Counted from the stretch's first letter, positions 16,855-26,336 are shown. The stretch: 64,000 nt of DNA from CAVVFX01 sp963747535 (GCA_963747535.1 CAVVFX010000019.1:183394-247393), one strand, 5' to 3'. Made by a program: numbers and translations. The notes: generated by a model from the letters alone, not told the origin.

Positions 16855-18020
16855 AACTAGCTGACAGAATGTCGCGCATTGGCGTGGAGTCGGCGTTCGA
16901 GGTCCTGGTGCGGGCACGAGCGCTTGAAGCCACGGGAAGAAGTGTGGTGCACCTGGAGATTGGCGAGCCTGATTTTGCGACTCCGGCGCATATCGTGGAG
17001 GCGGCCAAGAAGGCGCTCGATGACGGATGGACGCATTACGGTCCGACACAGGGGTTTCCGGAACTACGCGAAGCGATCGCGCAGCATATTTCGGCGACTC
17101 GCGGGATTGAGGTCGGGGCGGAACGGGTTTGCGTGGTGCCGGGCGGAAAGCCGATCATCTTCTTTCCCATGCTGGCGCTGGTGCAACCCGGCGACGAGGT
17201 CATTTATCCCAACCCGGGATTCCCGATTTACGAATCGATGATCAACTTTGCGGGCGCCAAGGCCGTACCGGTGCCGTTGATCGAAGAACGCGGATTCTCT
17301 TTCGATCTGGATATCCTGCGCGACAGTCTGACGGACCGCACCCGGATGTTGGTGCTCAACTCTCCGCAGAATCCCACGGGCGGGGTGATTCCGCCGGAAG
17401 ATATCGTGGCCATCGCCGAGATGGTGCGGGAACGCGATCTGATGGTGTTGTCGGACGAGATTTACTCGCGCATTTACTACGGTGAAGCGCCGTCGTCGAT
17501 CGCGAGTCTGCCGGGGATGCTGGAGAAAACCATCATCCTGGACGGCTTTTCGAAGACTTACGCGATGACCGGATGGCGGATGGGCTATGGCGTGATGCCG
17601 CCGATGCTGGTCGACGCGGTAAACAAGCTGATGGTGAATTCGAATTCGTGCACCGCCAGTTTCACGCAGCGAGCGGGCATAGCGGCGCTGACGGGTCCGC
17701 AAGACGGGGTGTACAGCATGGTGGCGGAGTTCCGGCGGCGGCGGGATGCATTTTGTGCGGCGCTGAACCAGATTCCCGGGTTCCACTGCGAGATTCCGGG
17801 TGGGGCTTTCTACGCCTATGCCAACGTTAAGAAGACCGGGATCGATTCGAAGGTGCTGGCCGATCGTCTGTTGCAGGAGGTCGGCGTCGCATGCTTGACC
17901 GGCGGCGCGTTCGGACATTTCGGTGAAGGATATATCCGATTTAGTTACGCGAATTCTTTGGAGAATCTGATGGAGGCTGCGCGGCGCATCGAAAGCCTCA
18001 TTGCTAAAGGCACAGACTGA
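16851..18020 (+). CDS. PLP-dependent aminotransferase, class I/II
   Basis: 389 residues. The PLP lysine is Lys235 in FSKTYAMTGWRMGY. Other landmarks: THYGPTQG (substrate loop), NSPQNPTG (about 170-177) and SDEIYSRI (about 201-208). Closest in style to the aspartate/aromatic aminotransferases of subgroup I-gamma; the amino donor cannot be fixed. Translation coupled to the OB-fold gene. The stop codon lies inside a palindrome (18012-18027). Confidence 0.87.
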   Translation: MKLADRMSRIGVESAFEVLVRARALEATGRSVVHLEIGEPDFATPAHIVEAAKKALDDGWTHYGPTQGFPELREAIAQHISATRGIEVGAERVCVVPGGKPIIFFPMLALVQPGDEVIYPNPGFPIYESMINFAGAKAVPVPLIEERGFSFDLDILRDSLTDRTRMLVLNSPQNPTGGVIPPEDIVAIAEMVRERDLMVLSDEIYSRIYYGEAPSSIASLPGMLEKTIILDGFSKTYAMTGWRMGYGVMPPMLVDAVNKLMVNSNSCTASFTQRAGIAALTGPQDGVYSMVAEFRRRRDAFCAALNQIPGFHCEIPGGAFYAYANVKKTGIDSKVLADRLLQEVGVACLTGGAFGHFGEGYIRFSYANSLENLMEAARRIESLIAKGTD

Positions 18021-18027
18021 AGTCTGT
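18012..18027. terminator. Palindrome over the aminotransferase stop codon
   Basis: ACAGACT-GA-AGTCTGT, a perfect 7-bp inverted repeat that contains the TGA stop. No T-tract directly follows, though CTTCTTTTTG comes about 15 bases later. Could be a weak terminator or a third repeat type. Confidence 0.35.
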
Positions 18028-18078
18028 ACTACTAAATCTTCTTTTTGAAGACCGCGAATATTTGGTGGGCGCCCAAGC

Positions 18079-18129
18079 GGCTGCTGCGCAACCGGGGCAG
18101 ACCACAAAAAGCGATGGTCTACCCTACGG
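18079..18129 (+). repeat. R1 palindromic repeat, copy D
   Basis: R1 hairpin with loop CAAAAAGCGA; the right arm reads TGGTCTACCC, giving one mispair. Located between the convergent aminotransferase and heparinase-like genes. Confidence 0.85.
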
Positions 18130-18240
18130 TTTGCGGTAAACGCGCCCTGTGTTACGCGCCGCGCGCGCAAGCAAGCGGTTTCCGTACGGCAGTTTTTGCA
18201 AGCAGGTATTGGAATATCACCTTCACGCTGGCCTGCAGCG

Positions 18241-20223
18241 CTAGACCGACCTGATTGCGAGCCGCCAGTCACCTTCCATCGGCGGCTTGTCGCACTTCAA
18301 CAATATGCGGTAAAGGCGATCTCCCCAACTACTGCGCAGATGACCATCGGTGATGTTGATCTCTTCAGTGACTACATGGAGAGCCTTGGCGTCGAAGCCG
18401 ATCTTTATGCCTACGGGCTGCAGAATCAGCTCGCCAGGAGCACTTTCAACCACGCGGCATGGAGTCATGAGCGTGAGCCTAATATCGCCGGCGGCTTTAC
18501 TTAACACGTAGCGGTCGCGAATCTCGATTTCATTTTGGTTACGGTCGAAGCGGAACGTCCGGCGCCACGATTTCAACCCGGCTTCGGCAGGATACGCGTG
18601 CTCAATATTCATGGCGAGTTGCGCAACCTGGTCGTCGGCCTCGTGAGTCACTTCCGACGCGGCGTACTGACGGCCTGCATTCTGCATCACCCCGCCGATA
18701 GTCGGACAGTTGTGGAACGCCGACTGCATGGTCCAGATGTCGTAACGCTGGGCGCTGAAGGTCTTGGCCGAGTACGTCTCGACACCGACGTCGATGATCG
18801 CGGGCTGGCCGTTCGAGAAAACGATAAAGTTGCCGACATCGTTATGGTTATGGCTCTTGGCGTTGTGGCCGCCTTCAGCCGCCAGATAGAGGCCGTCGAC
18901 CGACCCTTCCCGCTGCCGGGCACTCATTACCTGCAGCCCGGGGAACCAGACGTCGCGAACGTAAGGGGCACTCCCCTTTTCCGAGCGCAGCGTGGCGAGA
19001 TCGAATAACGCAGGCAGTTGACGCCCCAGGCTACCACCCGATGGCGCGCCGTGATATTGCTCCTCTTCCGACCAGGCTCCGAGAGCCACCATCTTGTCAT
19101 CTCCGATGCGCTTGCCGAAACGATAAACCATGTCGGCGCTGAGCGTGACTTTGGCGGGAGCGTCGGAGAAATTGGTGAAATAGGGTCCGGCGATGTGCGC
19201 CCGGTAGATGTACCGTCCGATTTCCTTGACCAGCGGTTCGTTGAAGAGGTCGATCGCGCCGTTCGATGCCGAACGCAGGAGTTCGAGATTGTCGAACAGC
19301 GCTCCGCCGGCTTCGTTCCAATATCCGGGACCTTCGTCGCAGCCTCCATCGTCGGCATAACCGTTCATGAAGCGGTCGAGACAACCGAGGATCTTATGCG
19401 TGGCTTGCACACGGCGCGCCTCGTTCGCCTCGGCGATCAGCGCGGTGGTCAGCCAGTTGGAGCAGATCCAGGGAGTCCAATTATTGAGGCTGCGCGGCGG
19501 ATGGCCCGGCTTCGTGATGCCCATCCAACTGAAGTCGTCGCGCTCCAGGTTGGGCGTGAGGATGCGATGGTCCATCTCGAAATTGAGGCGCGGCAGAAGC
19601 ATCGGAGAAAGCCTGGCAAGGCTGGGTTCGAGGAGGTAGAGGGTCCAGGCGACTTGCGCAGAGGTCTCGGCGGCGAAGAGTTCGACGATGGGCTCGGTGA
19701 CGTCCGGCAAACCGAAGCCGGCCTTTTGGGCGCTGAGGTGCGCGGGAAGTCCCCAATAGGTTTCCTCGCAAGTGGCCCACAGGCCGTTAAGGATTTCGTC
19801 CATGAAGCGGCCTTTCGCTTCGACGCATTCGGCGAGAGTGAGATCGAGCAAGCGGCCGCGGCGGGCACCACGGAGCGCCTCGTAATGGGAACGGTTGCCG
19901 TTGCGTTTGAATTCGAGGAAGACGGTCGCGGGCAGGACGGGCCATTCGCCTTTGAGCTGTTTTTCGCCGCCGGCCAGGAGACTCTTGCGCACATCGGCCG
20001 GGAGGCCTTCCCATGGTGTACGTTCGGCGGCGGTGGGCCAGGGGTGCCACTTCTCGCGCGGCAGGAGAGACGAACGCAAGGTGTCGAGGGTGACGCGTTT
20101 GGCGATGAGGTTGCGTGCGGCGGGTGATGCGGCAGCCCTACTCCGGGGCGCCGCGAGGAGGGCAGACGAGCCTGCCAGGAAACTGCGGCGCGTCGGCTGC
20201 CACAGCGCAAAACTGGAATCCAT
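18241..20223 (-). CDS. Tat-exported heparinase II/III-like protein
   Basis: 660 residues. The N-terminus has a Tat signal (TRRSFLAGSSALLAAP). An alpha/alpha-toroid region (about 100-420) precedes a beta-sandwich containing SHNHNDVGNFIVF and the following GQPAIIDVGVETY, the hallmark of heparinase II/III and related polysaccharide lyases. Predicted role: cleavage of acidic polysaccharides outside the cytoplasm. A different lineage from the GH28 enzyme at the window start, but both suggest plant or microbial polymer degradation. Substrate not determined. Confidence 0.82.
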   Translation of the reverse strand: MDSSFALWQPTRRSFLAGSSALLAAPRSRAAASPAARNLIAKRVTLDTLRSSLLPREKWHPWPTAAERTPWEGLPADVRKSLLAGGEKQLKGEWPVLPATVFLEFKRNGNRSHYEALRGARRGRLLDLTLAECVEAKGRFMDEILNGLWATCEETYWGLPAHLSAQKAGFGLPDVTEPIVELFAAETSAQVAWTLYLLEPSLARLSPMLLPRLNFEMDHRILTPNLERDDFSWMGITKPGHPPRSLNNWTPWICSNWLTTALIAEANEARRVQATHKILGCLDRFMNGYADDGGCDEGPGYWNEAGGALFDNLELLRSASNGAIDLFNEPLVKEIGRYIYRAHIAGPYFTNFSDAPAKVTLSADMVYRFGKRIGDDKMVALGAWSEEEQYHGAPSGGSLGRQLPALFDLATLRSEKGSAPYVRDVWFPGLQVMSARQREGSVDGLYLAAEGGHNAKSHNHNDVGNFIVFSNGQPAIIDVGVETYSAKTFSAQRYDIWTMQSAFHNCPTIGGVMQNAGRQYAASEVTHEADDQVAQLAMNIEHAYPAEAGLKSWRRTFRFDRNQNEIEIRDRYVLSKAAGDIRLTLMTPCRVVESAPGELILQPVGIKIGFDAKALHVVTEEINITDGHLRSSWGDRLYRILLKCDKPPMEGDWRLAIRSV

Positions 20224-20279
20224 GGCTCCACTATATGCGAGTTGGGTTTCCAGCCCCGCGTGAAAACTGTAACAGCCTG

Positions 20280-20377
20280 TGGCAGAAGTCTCTCCAGCGC
20301 GCGAGAGCAGGCGAAACGCCTACTCCACAACGAAGGACCAACTGTTTGCAGGCCTTGTGGAGTAGGCCTTTGGCCTG
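20280..20377 (+). repeat. R2 repeat copy
   Basis: Shares AGAAGTCTCTCCAGCG and the core CTTGTGGAGTAGGCC-TTTGGCCTGC with the copy at 39613-39705. It also includes an extra internal GCAGGCGAAACGCC element. It abuts the stop codon of the NCS1 permease gene. Confidence 0.75.
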
Positions 20378-21718
20378 CTACGCCGCCTGCCTGGCGTTCA
20401 CAAACGTGCTAACGGTCTTGGGTTGCATCCCCGCCTTGGCCAGCGCCATATAGACCAGGAAGCCCGCAATGAGACTAAAGAGCGGCGCCGGTTGCGAGTA
20501 GCGCGCTACCTCGGGAGACACCGGCAGGAACGGCAGTATCCCGACCAGGAACCCTACCGCCCAGGCAATGTAGCCCGCCCAGTTGATGCCTTCCCGGGGA
20601 CCCGCCCACTTCTTCCCGGACAGCAGATAATCGGCCGCCATCGCGCCGCAGATCGGACCGAAGGATGCTCCCACGATGGTGAAGAACGAGATCAGGTGCT
20701 CCGCGCCGCCGGTTACCGCGATGACGATCCCCACCACCGCGCCCGCCATGGTCGACGCGACGCGCGGTACGCCCGGAATCATGGTCGAAAAGCTGTTGCC
20801 GGCGATGAAGGCGCAGAAGCACGTCGGTGGAATGGAGGCAATGGCGAACAGGAACAACATGACCGATGCGATCGGCCCTCCGATACTCTTTACCACATCG
20901 CCGTAGTCGAAACTGGTCAGGGCGGGATTCAACCCGTGCGCGCCGGCGACCGAGAGCAACGGCAAGCCGGCGGCCACCAGGACCGCCAGAGAGATGCCCA
21001 CCAGCCCGCCCAGCTTCACATCCTTTTCGTCCCGCGAATTGATGCCGAAGTCGGCTCCGGCCGCGCCGGCTGTCGCGAAGAATCCGATCACGCTGGCCAA
21101 AAGCAGACTAACTGCCAGGAAATGGCTCCCCTGTGCCGGCGCAACCTGATACTGGCTGATTCCCCCGGCCGTCTGGAAAAAAACATACAGCAGCATGAGC
21201 AACGGAATGGCGTTTAGAAATAGCGAGACCTTGGCGACATACTGGATGCCCTTCGCGCCCACCCAGGCCAACGTAATACCCCACAAAAGGCCGACCACGA
21301 TGAAAGGCATCGTCATGGGTTCGGAATTTACGCCGAGCCCGTCCAGAATGAACTTGGTCGAGAAGAACGTCGCCACCGCGAACCAGCCCACCTGCAGCAC
21401 TCCCATCAGCAGCCCGGGCATGATGTAGCCGCCCTTGGTTCCGAACGTCGAACTTCCCACCACGTACAGCGGGAAACCGGTCTGCATCCCGAGCATCGCC
21501 GGGACCTTGTAGTAGAACGCGTAGCAGAGCAATCCCGCAAGCACCAGCGCAGCCATGCACCAAAGCAACCCGGCGTGCGCAATGGTGTCGCCTGCCAGTT
21601 TCTGGTAGAAGGCGATCCAGAGAAAAATGCCCGCGTAGGTGGGCGCGGTATTGGCATACCACGGCGCGCGATTCCCCTTAGGGTTCGGTGCAGCTTTTGA
21701 AAGATAGTCCGGCAGCAT
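20378..21718 (-). CDS. NCS1 family cytosine/purine permease
   Basis: 446 residues with about 12 membrane segments. Early PWYANTAPTYAGIFLWIAF, the glycine-rich TFGTKGGYIMPGLL and TAGAAGADFGINSRDEKDVKLGG are typical of NCS1 (CodB-like) nucleobase/vitamin transporters. The ATG at 21718 leaves the usual short hydrophilic N-terminus. No nucleobase deaminase or hydantoinase gene lies beside it, so the substrate is open. Its 3' end abuts an R2 repeat. Confidence 0.85.
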   Translation of the reverse strand: MLPDYLSKAAPNPKGNRAPWYANTAPTYAGIFLWIAFYQKLAGDTIAHAGLLWCMAALVLAGLLCYAFYYKVPAMLGMQTGFPLYVVGSSTFGTKGGYIMPGLLMGVLQVGWFAVATFFSTKFILDGLGVNSEPMTMPFIVVGLLWGITLAWVGAKGIQYVAKVSLFLNAIPLLMLLYVFFQTAGGISQYQVAPAQGSHFLAVSLLLASVIGFFATAGAAGADFGINSRDEKDVKLGGLVGISLAVLVAAGLPLLSVAGAHGLNPALTSFDYGDVVKSIGGPIASVMLFLFAIASIPPTCFCAFIAGNSFSTMIPGVPRVASTMAGAVVGIVIAVTGGAEHLISFFTIVGASFGPICGAMAADYLLSGKKWAGPREGINWAGYIAWAVGFLVGILPFLPVSPEVARYSQPAPLFSLIAGFLVYMALAKAGMQPKTVSTFVNARQAA

Positions 21719-21900
21719 ATTATTTAAAGGCCTAAGACTGCTAATCTATACCCGCTGGTAACGCGATGCAAATTTTTTCGGACTTTTTTTCCAGCGCGGA
21801 CCGTCCGAAGACGCCGGAAAACAGATAGCAGGGATGTAACGCGGATGAACCTGGCGCAACCGTTGGCCGCAACCAAAGCACCTCCAAGGTCAGGACGATT

Positions 21901-22034
21901 CTTCTCTGCGATCTCTGCGCCTCTCGCGTTAAAACACGGCCCTGCACCAGCCGGTTCCCCTCGTTAAACGCGATTCGGGTCGGGCCGTGCTTGAAGCAAA
22001 CGCGGAGTCGCAGAGATCCGCGGAGTACGCGAGA
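21901..22034. repeat. Long imperfect palindrome (about 45-bp arms)
   Basis: The left arm (ATCTCTGCGCCTCTCGCGTT then ACACGGCCC, 21911-21942) is the reverse complement, with small gaps, of the right arm (GGGCCGTGC then AACGCGGAGTCGCAGAGAT, 21982-22018). The approx. 40-nt centre is unpaired. It resembles a MITE-like or dispersed GCGGAGACGCAGAG-type element. It sits between the NCS1 permease and the truncated HTH gene. Confidence 0.6.
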
Positions 22035-22295
22035 GAGGCTTCCGAAATCCCCCGAAAACGGCTCTCTAGGCGGGGGGCAGTTCGCTCGAGATCATCGGTT
22101 GCGCCGCCAGCGCCGGTATCGCGTGTCATCGCGACTGTAAGACACATACCATCACGCGCTCCGCAACTCAATATTCACCGCTTGCGCAGTCAAAAACCAT
22201 CCTTACAAAAAAATGTTGAAAAACAATTTACATCGCCTCTGTTCTGCGATATTCTGAGTACGCTCTGGCAAATTGAAATCCGCGCGCTACAACGA

Positions 22296-22781
22296 ATGAT
22301 AGCCACCGAAGGCGTTCTGTCACGCGAGGAAATGGAAACGAGACGGCTGGCGGCTGCTGATGAGCTGCTCGGCGGTCTTACTCAATCAAAGGTCGCGACG
22401 AAATACGGCGTCAGCCGCACTACGGCTTCACGTTGGGCGCGCGCCCTCACTCACAATGGCGTCGAAGGGTTGCGCAAGCGGCGCGCTACCGGACGGCCCA
22501 GCCGGCTACGGCCGGATCAACTGGCTCAACTCCGTGAAATCTACAGCGAGGGTGCTATTGTCTCCGGGTTCGAAAGCGACCGGTGGACTACGTCCAAGCT
22601 GGCGCAGGTGATCGAGCTGAAGTTCGCCGTACGCTACGACCAGGATCACGTCGGGCGTTTGCTCCATAAATTGGGGCTGCGTACGCGCCGGCGGCCCCTG
22701 CCCGCGCCGTCTTATGCGCCTTCCGTATACACCCCGAATATGGATCGCATCGCGTCGGAGATTTCTTCAACCGTCGCATAG
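22296..22781 (+). CDS. IS630-type HTH protein, truncated (DDE domain absent)
   Basis: 161 residues from the ATG at 22296. First helix-turn-helix: LTQSKVATKYGVSRTTASRW; second winged HTH: WTTSKLAQVIELKFAVRYDQ followed by HVGRLLHKLGLR. These are the paired N-terminal DNA-binding domains of IS630/Tc1-type transposases. The DDE catalytic domain that should follow is missing. The last about 23 codons run antisense through the 3' end of the mutase gene, so the frame ends by chance there. Either an IS remnant or a retained DNA-binding protein. The AUG has no strong ribosome-binding site. Confidence 0.7.
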   Translation: MIATEGVLSREEMETRRLAAADELLGGLTQSKVATKYGVSRTTASRWARALTHNGVEGLRKRRATGRPSRLRPDQLAQLREIYSEGAIVSGFESDRWTTSKLAQVIELKFAVRYDQDHVGRLLHKLGLRTRRRPLPAPSYAPSVYTPNMDRIASEISSTVA

Positions 22782-24211
22782 TATCGGGCCGCATCGAGGA
22801 TCGCCGGCATCAGATTAGCAGGACCGTGCGCGGTTTCGCGAAGCCTGTTCAGGCGATCTTCGACTGCGGATCGGCTACGCGTAGCCCGCAATTCCCTCAG
22901 GCGGGCGATTTGTGTCTGCTCGTTCCGCGGATCGATGCGGAATGTGGCGATGGAGCCGGCATCTTCCGATCGAAAGCGATTGACTCCCACGATAATCCGC
23001 CGGCCCGATTCGACCTCGCGTTGAAACTCGAACGCGGCATGTTGGATCTCCGCCTGGATATAGCCCGTCTCAATTGCCCTCAACGCGCCTCCCATCGCAT
23101 CAATCTTCTCGATATACTCCTGTGCCCCGGCTTCGATCCGATCGGTGAGTTCTTCAATATACTCGCTGCCTCCCACCGGATCGGCCGTATTGGTGACCCC
23201 GGTTTCGTAAGCGATAATCTGCTGCGTCCGCAGGGCGAGGCGCGCGGACTCCTCGGTGGGAAGCGAGAACGCCTCGTCGCGCGAATTGGTGTGCAGAGAC
23301 TGTGTCCCACCCAGCACGCCCGCCAGCGCCTCGATTGCCGTCCTGACGAGATTGACATCCGGTTGCTGCGCCGTGAGCGTGGACCCGGCGGTCTGCGTGT
23401 GGAACCGGAGCATCCAAGACCGCGGATCGGTAGCGCCGAATCTCTCCCGCATCAGCCGCGCATACAGTCGTCTGGCCGCCCGAAATTTGGCAATTTCTTC
23501 CAGAAAATTGCTATGTGCGTTGAAGAAGAAGCTGAGCCGCGGCGCAAACCGGTCGACCTCCAACCCGGCTGCAATGGCAGCTTCCACGTAAGCGATGGCG
23601 TTAGCAAATGTGAACGCCACCTCCTGTACCGCCGTCGATCCGGCCTCTCGAATGTGATAGCCGCTGATCGAGATCGGATTCCATTCCGGCATCTCGCGCC
23701 CCGCCCATGCCAGCATGTCGGTGACGATCCGCATCGCCGGCCGCGGGGGATATATATAGGTCCCGCGGGCAATATATTCCTTGAGAACGTCGTTCTGCAC
23801 CGTACCCGAAAGTTTACGGGCCGTCGTGCCCTGACGCTCGGCCGCCAGCACATAATAAGCCAGCAGCGTCGCAGCCGTCGAGTTGATGGTCATCGACGTC
23901 GAGATCTTTTCGAGGGGGATGCCGTCGACCAGGCGCTCCATGTCGGCCAGCGAAGAGATCGCAACCCCAGCCCGGCCGACTTCGCCCGCCGCCATCCCGT
24001 TGTCCGAATCGAGACCCATTTGGGTGGGCAGGTCGAAAGCAATGGAAAGTCCCGTGGTGCCCTGCGAGATCAGGTAACGGTAACGGCGGTTGCTCTCCTC
24101 TGCAGAGCCGAAACCCGCATACTGGCGCATGGTCCACAGCCGGCCGCGGAACATGTCCGGATAGATTCCCCGTGTGAAAGGGAACTCTCCGGGACGGCTG
24201 TCGTCCGTCAT
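22712..24211 (-). CDS. Methylmalonyl-CoA mutase-type large subunit (no B12 domain)
   Basis: 499 residues, the length of split-type catalytic subunits. N-terminal TRGIYPDMF, WTMRQYAGF (Tyr31), AFDLPTQMGLDSD and SISGYHIREAG are typical of acyl-CoA mutases. The Tyr in RQYAGF points to methylmalonyl-CoA; isobutyryl-CoA mutases have Phe and 2-hydroxyisobutyryl-CoA mutases Ile at this site (family knowledge). The cobalamin-binding domain is not fused, so a separate small subunit must exist outside the window. Overlaps the upstream membrane protein by four bases (ATGA). Confidence 0.87.
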   Translation of the reverse strand: MTDDSRPGEFPFTRGIYPDMFRGRLWTMRQYAGFGSAEESNRRYRYLISQGTTGLSIAFDLPTQMGLDSDNGMAAGEVGRAGVAISSLADMERLVDGIPLEKISTSMTINSTAATLLAYYVLAAERQGTTARKLSGTVQNDVLKEYIARGTYIYPPRPAMRIVTDMLAWAGREMPEWNPISISGYHIREAGSTAVQEVAFTFANAIAYVEAAIAAGLEVDRFAPRLSFFFNAHSNFLEEIAKFRAARRLYARLMRERFGATDPRSWMLRFHTQTAGSTLTAQQPDVNLVRTAIEALAGVLGGTQSLHTNSRDEAFSLPTEESARLALRTQQIIAYETGVTNTADPVGGSEYIEELTDRIEAGAQEYIEKIDAMGGALRAIETGYIQAEIQHAAFEFQREVESGRRIIVGVNRFRSEDAGSIATFRIDPRNEQTQIARLRELRATRSRSAVEDRLNRLRETAHGPANLMPAILDAARYYATVEEISDAMRSIFGVYTEGA

Positions 24212-24510
24212 AACCGTGAAATTTTACGCGCTTTTACAAATGACGAAATTCCGTACGCCAGCATCACGATGATGAAGACCACGCCCATAAATAGTTCGGT
24301 CCAGCTCCTGGCGTCGCCCTTGAAGGTTTCCAGAACTTTATACTCAAAGCGCGCCGGTGCGACGGCCAGGACCAGAAACAGGAATCCGATCATCTGGTGC
24401 CACAGAATCCGCGCGGGCCGCATGGCCACAGGCAGGGTGTGGCGCGCGAAGTGCACCGACGCACCGATCAGATGCTTGCGGCGCGCACCGAAGAAAATAC
24501 CAAAGTCCAC
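24208..24510 (-). CDS. Small two-helix membrane protein coupled to the mutase
   Basis: 100 residues. Two hydrophobic segments (MIGFLFLVLAVAPA and LFMGVVFIIVMLAYGISSFV) separated by a charged loop. It overlaps the mutase start as ATGA, so it is translated with it. No family recognised. Confidence 0.6.
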   Translation of the reverse strand: MDFGIFFGARRKHLIGASVHFARHTLPVAMRPARILWHQMIGFLFLVLAVAPARFEYKVLETFKGDARSWTELFMGVVFIIVMLAYGISSFVKARKISRL

Positions 24511-24870
24511 GCTTCCATGTTACCAACACGCGATTTTTCTTTCGATACCTCTACGTTTTCCGGAAAATCCGCCGATAAGTATAGTGTGGGGTGGAAGGTC
24601 GCGTCCCGGGGATCCTTTGTCATCCGGCCCGCCGGGCGCCGGCCTCAGGTTGGCCGTCCTGCCGTTTACACGGAATAGTGACAAAAGTAACCTTGTGAAC
24701 CCAGGCAAACCTGGATAAAATGAACGGAACGGCGCCGGTGGTCGACCGAGCCGCAGATGGAGGAAGATGTGATTTGCACCGTGGAGATTTGTAACTGGTG
24801 GCAATTGAATTGCATCTGATAGATCAGGGAACCGGGGGCGCACGGCAGGCCCAGGGAAGGAAGGCACATA
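24511..24870. other. Intergenic stretch between divergent genes
   Basis: About 360 bp without a convincing gene. A possible promoter for the downstream small gene is TTGTGA near 24692 with GATAAAAT near 24714. Otherwise nothing recognised. Confidence 0.35.
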
Positions 24871-25149
24871 GTGGACGACAATCTGAAGGTCTTGATGCAG
24901 GAATTGGGAAACGCTATCAACGAATCCCTTTCCGAGTCCGAGCGCATCGCGGAAGCCATCGGTGAGATCCGGCAGGCCGGCTTCGATGTCTTCATGGTCC
25001 TCGAAGCAACCATTGGATTTAATCGCCGGTCTGACAACGAGGAGGCAGCCGAAGACCAGGAACAGGTCTTCGAGTCCGCGGGTACCGTCAAATTCAGCAG
25101 CCAGGATCAACGTTTCCTAAAAGCTCTCAAAATAGCGGTCGACGAGTAG
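24871..25149 (+). CDS. Small acidic helical protein, function unknown
   Basis: 92 residues starting at a GTG, preceded by a strong purine-rich ribosome-binding site (GGGAAGGAAGG, 24854-24864). It has no signal or membrane segment. Composition is acidic, with an N-terminal helix (MDDNLKVLMQELGNAINESL) and an FSSQDQRFLKALKI C-terminus. Good codon structure and ribosome-binding site support a real gene; no family recognised. Confidence 0.6.
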   Translation: MDDNLKVLMQELGNAINESLSESERIAEAIGEIRQAGFDVFMVLEATIGFNRRSDNEEAAEDQEQVFESAGTVKFSSQDQRFLKALKIAVDE

Positions 25150-25273
25150 CAATGAACCGGACGTCAAACCGATACTTCGTTGTATCCTGAGGGATACCCC
25201 TGTCTATCCGAAAAGTTTGCCGTTCGTAGCAGAGAACACGCGGCGATAGCCGTGTTTTTCGGGCCTGAAAGCA

Positions 25274-26314
25274 TTGGTATTGACCGGACGAATCCGCTCG
25301 TTGTGCCTCTTTGATGTAGGTGAAGAAATTGTCCTTTCCCGCGTTCGGGATGTGCTTGGCCCGCCCCCCTCGGAACCCTCCCTGCCAGTTTCACGCCCGG
25401 GTCCTGACTACGTCCGTTTCGAGCGCCCGCCCGTGGTCGAACTGATCGACGGCGCGCAAATCAAGTATTACGACTACGGCATCGTCAGCTACGAGATCGA
25501 CGAGCCCTTCTGCTGCGACTGGAAAACTCTCATCGCCGAGACCAGCCGCCGCGTCCTCGACCCAACCGGCGAGGAGCGCGCACTCGAAGCCGTCCGTCCT
25601 CATGTCGAACGCATCCGCGCCGCGCTTGTCAAACCCTATACTTCGTGGCTCACCGAGGACTACCACTTCGTCACGGTCACGCCGGAGGAACTAAGTGCCC
25701 AGGATCTGTTGAACCAGTTCGGCAACGAAATCGCACAGATCGTCCGCGGCGAAGCCTTGCCGCTCTCCGACGGCGAACGGCAGGAGGTCCTGCAGTCCCG
25801 CATTTCCTACTACCCGAACGACCTTCTGGTAGTCGGCTGGAGCGCAGCTTTCGTCTATGATTCGCCCGCTGCCTCCGGCCCAACCCTGCAACTGCTCGAA
25901 TACGCCAACGCTCAACTCCTCGAACTCCGCCACTATGACGACCTGCTGACCAGAGTGCTCGCCGGCGTCTATATCTCGGTGGAGAAGCGCGGCTTCTTCC
26001 GCCGCTGGCGCTTAGCCAGCGAAGCCGAGCGCCTCAACACCATCCGTCTCGACGTTATCGAGCTGACGGAACGTCTCGACAACGTCATCAAATTCGTCAG
26101 TGATATGTTCTATGCTCGGATGTACCGCATGGCGTCGGCCCGGGTCGGCGTACCGGACTATCGCCGTCTGGTCGAACAGAAACTGCAGACCGCCGGAGCG
26201 CTCTACGAGTTCATGGTGGATCAGTTTCACCAGGCCCGCGGCTTCGCGCTGGAAGTGATGGTGGTAATCATCCTGCTGATCGAAATCGGATTTCTGTTCC
26301 AAGGAAAAGGTTGA
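25274..26314 (+). CDS. DUF155 / RMD1-like membrane protein
   Basis: 346 residues from a TTG start (25274; TTG at 25280 is an alternative). The C-terminal half has the RMND1/Sif2-type signature: DLLVVGWSAAFVYDS, then LLEYANAQLLELRHYDDLL and two long helices, ending in one transmembrane segment (LEVMVVIILLIEIGFLF). The eukaryotic relatives are mitochondrial or sporulation proteins; the bacterial role is unknown. Ribosome-binding site is weak, so the start is uncertain. Confidence 0.75.
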   Translation: MVLTGRIRSLCLFDVGEEIVLSRVRDVLGPPPSEPSLPVSRPGPDYVRFERPPVVELIDGAQIKYYDYGIVSYEIDEPFCCDWKTLIAETSRRVLDPTGEERALEAVRPHVERIRAALVKPYTSWLTEDYHFVTVTPEELSAQDLLNQFGNEIAQIVRGEALPLSDGERQEVLQSRISYYPNDLLVVGWSAAFVYDSPAASGPTLQLLEYANAQLLELRHYDDLLTRVLAGVYISVEKRGFFRRWRLASEAERLNTIRLDVIELTERLDNVIKFVSDMFYARMYRMASARVGVPDYRRLVEQKLQTAGALYEFMVDQFHQARGFALEVMVVIILLIEIGFLFQGKG

Positions 26315-26336
26315 TGAAGCCAACCGGTTGGAAGAA

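Noticed and set aside
21987..22295. 103-residue extension of the IS630-type HTH protein
   Set aside because: No similarity, reads through the palindrome; HTH homology starts after the ATG at 22296.
24690..24720. Possible sigma70-like promoter before the small acidic gene
   Set aside because: The match is partial and the distance long; recorded only as a weak element in the intergenic entry.
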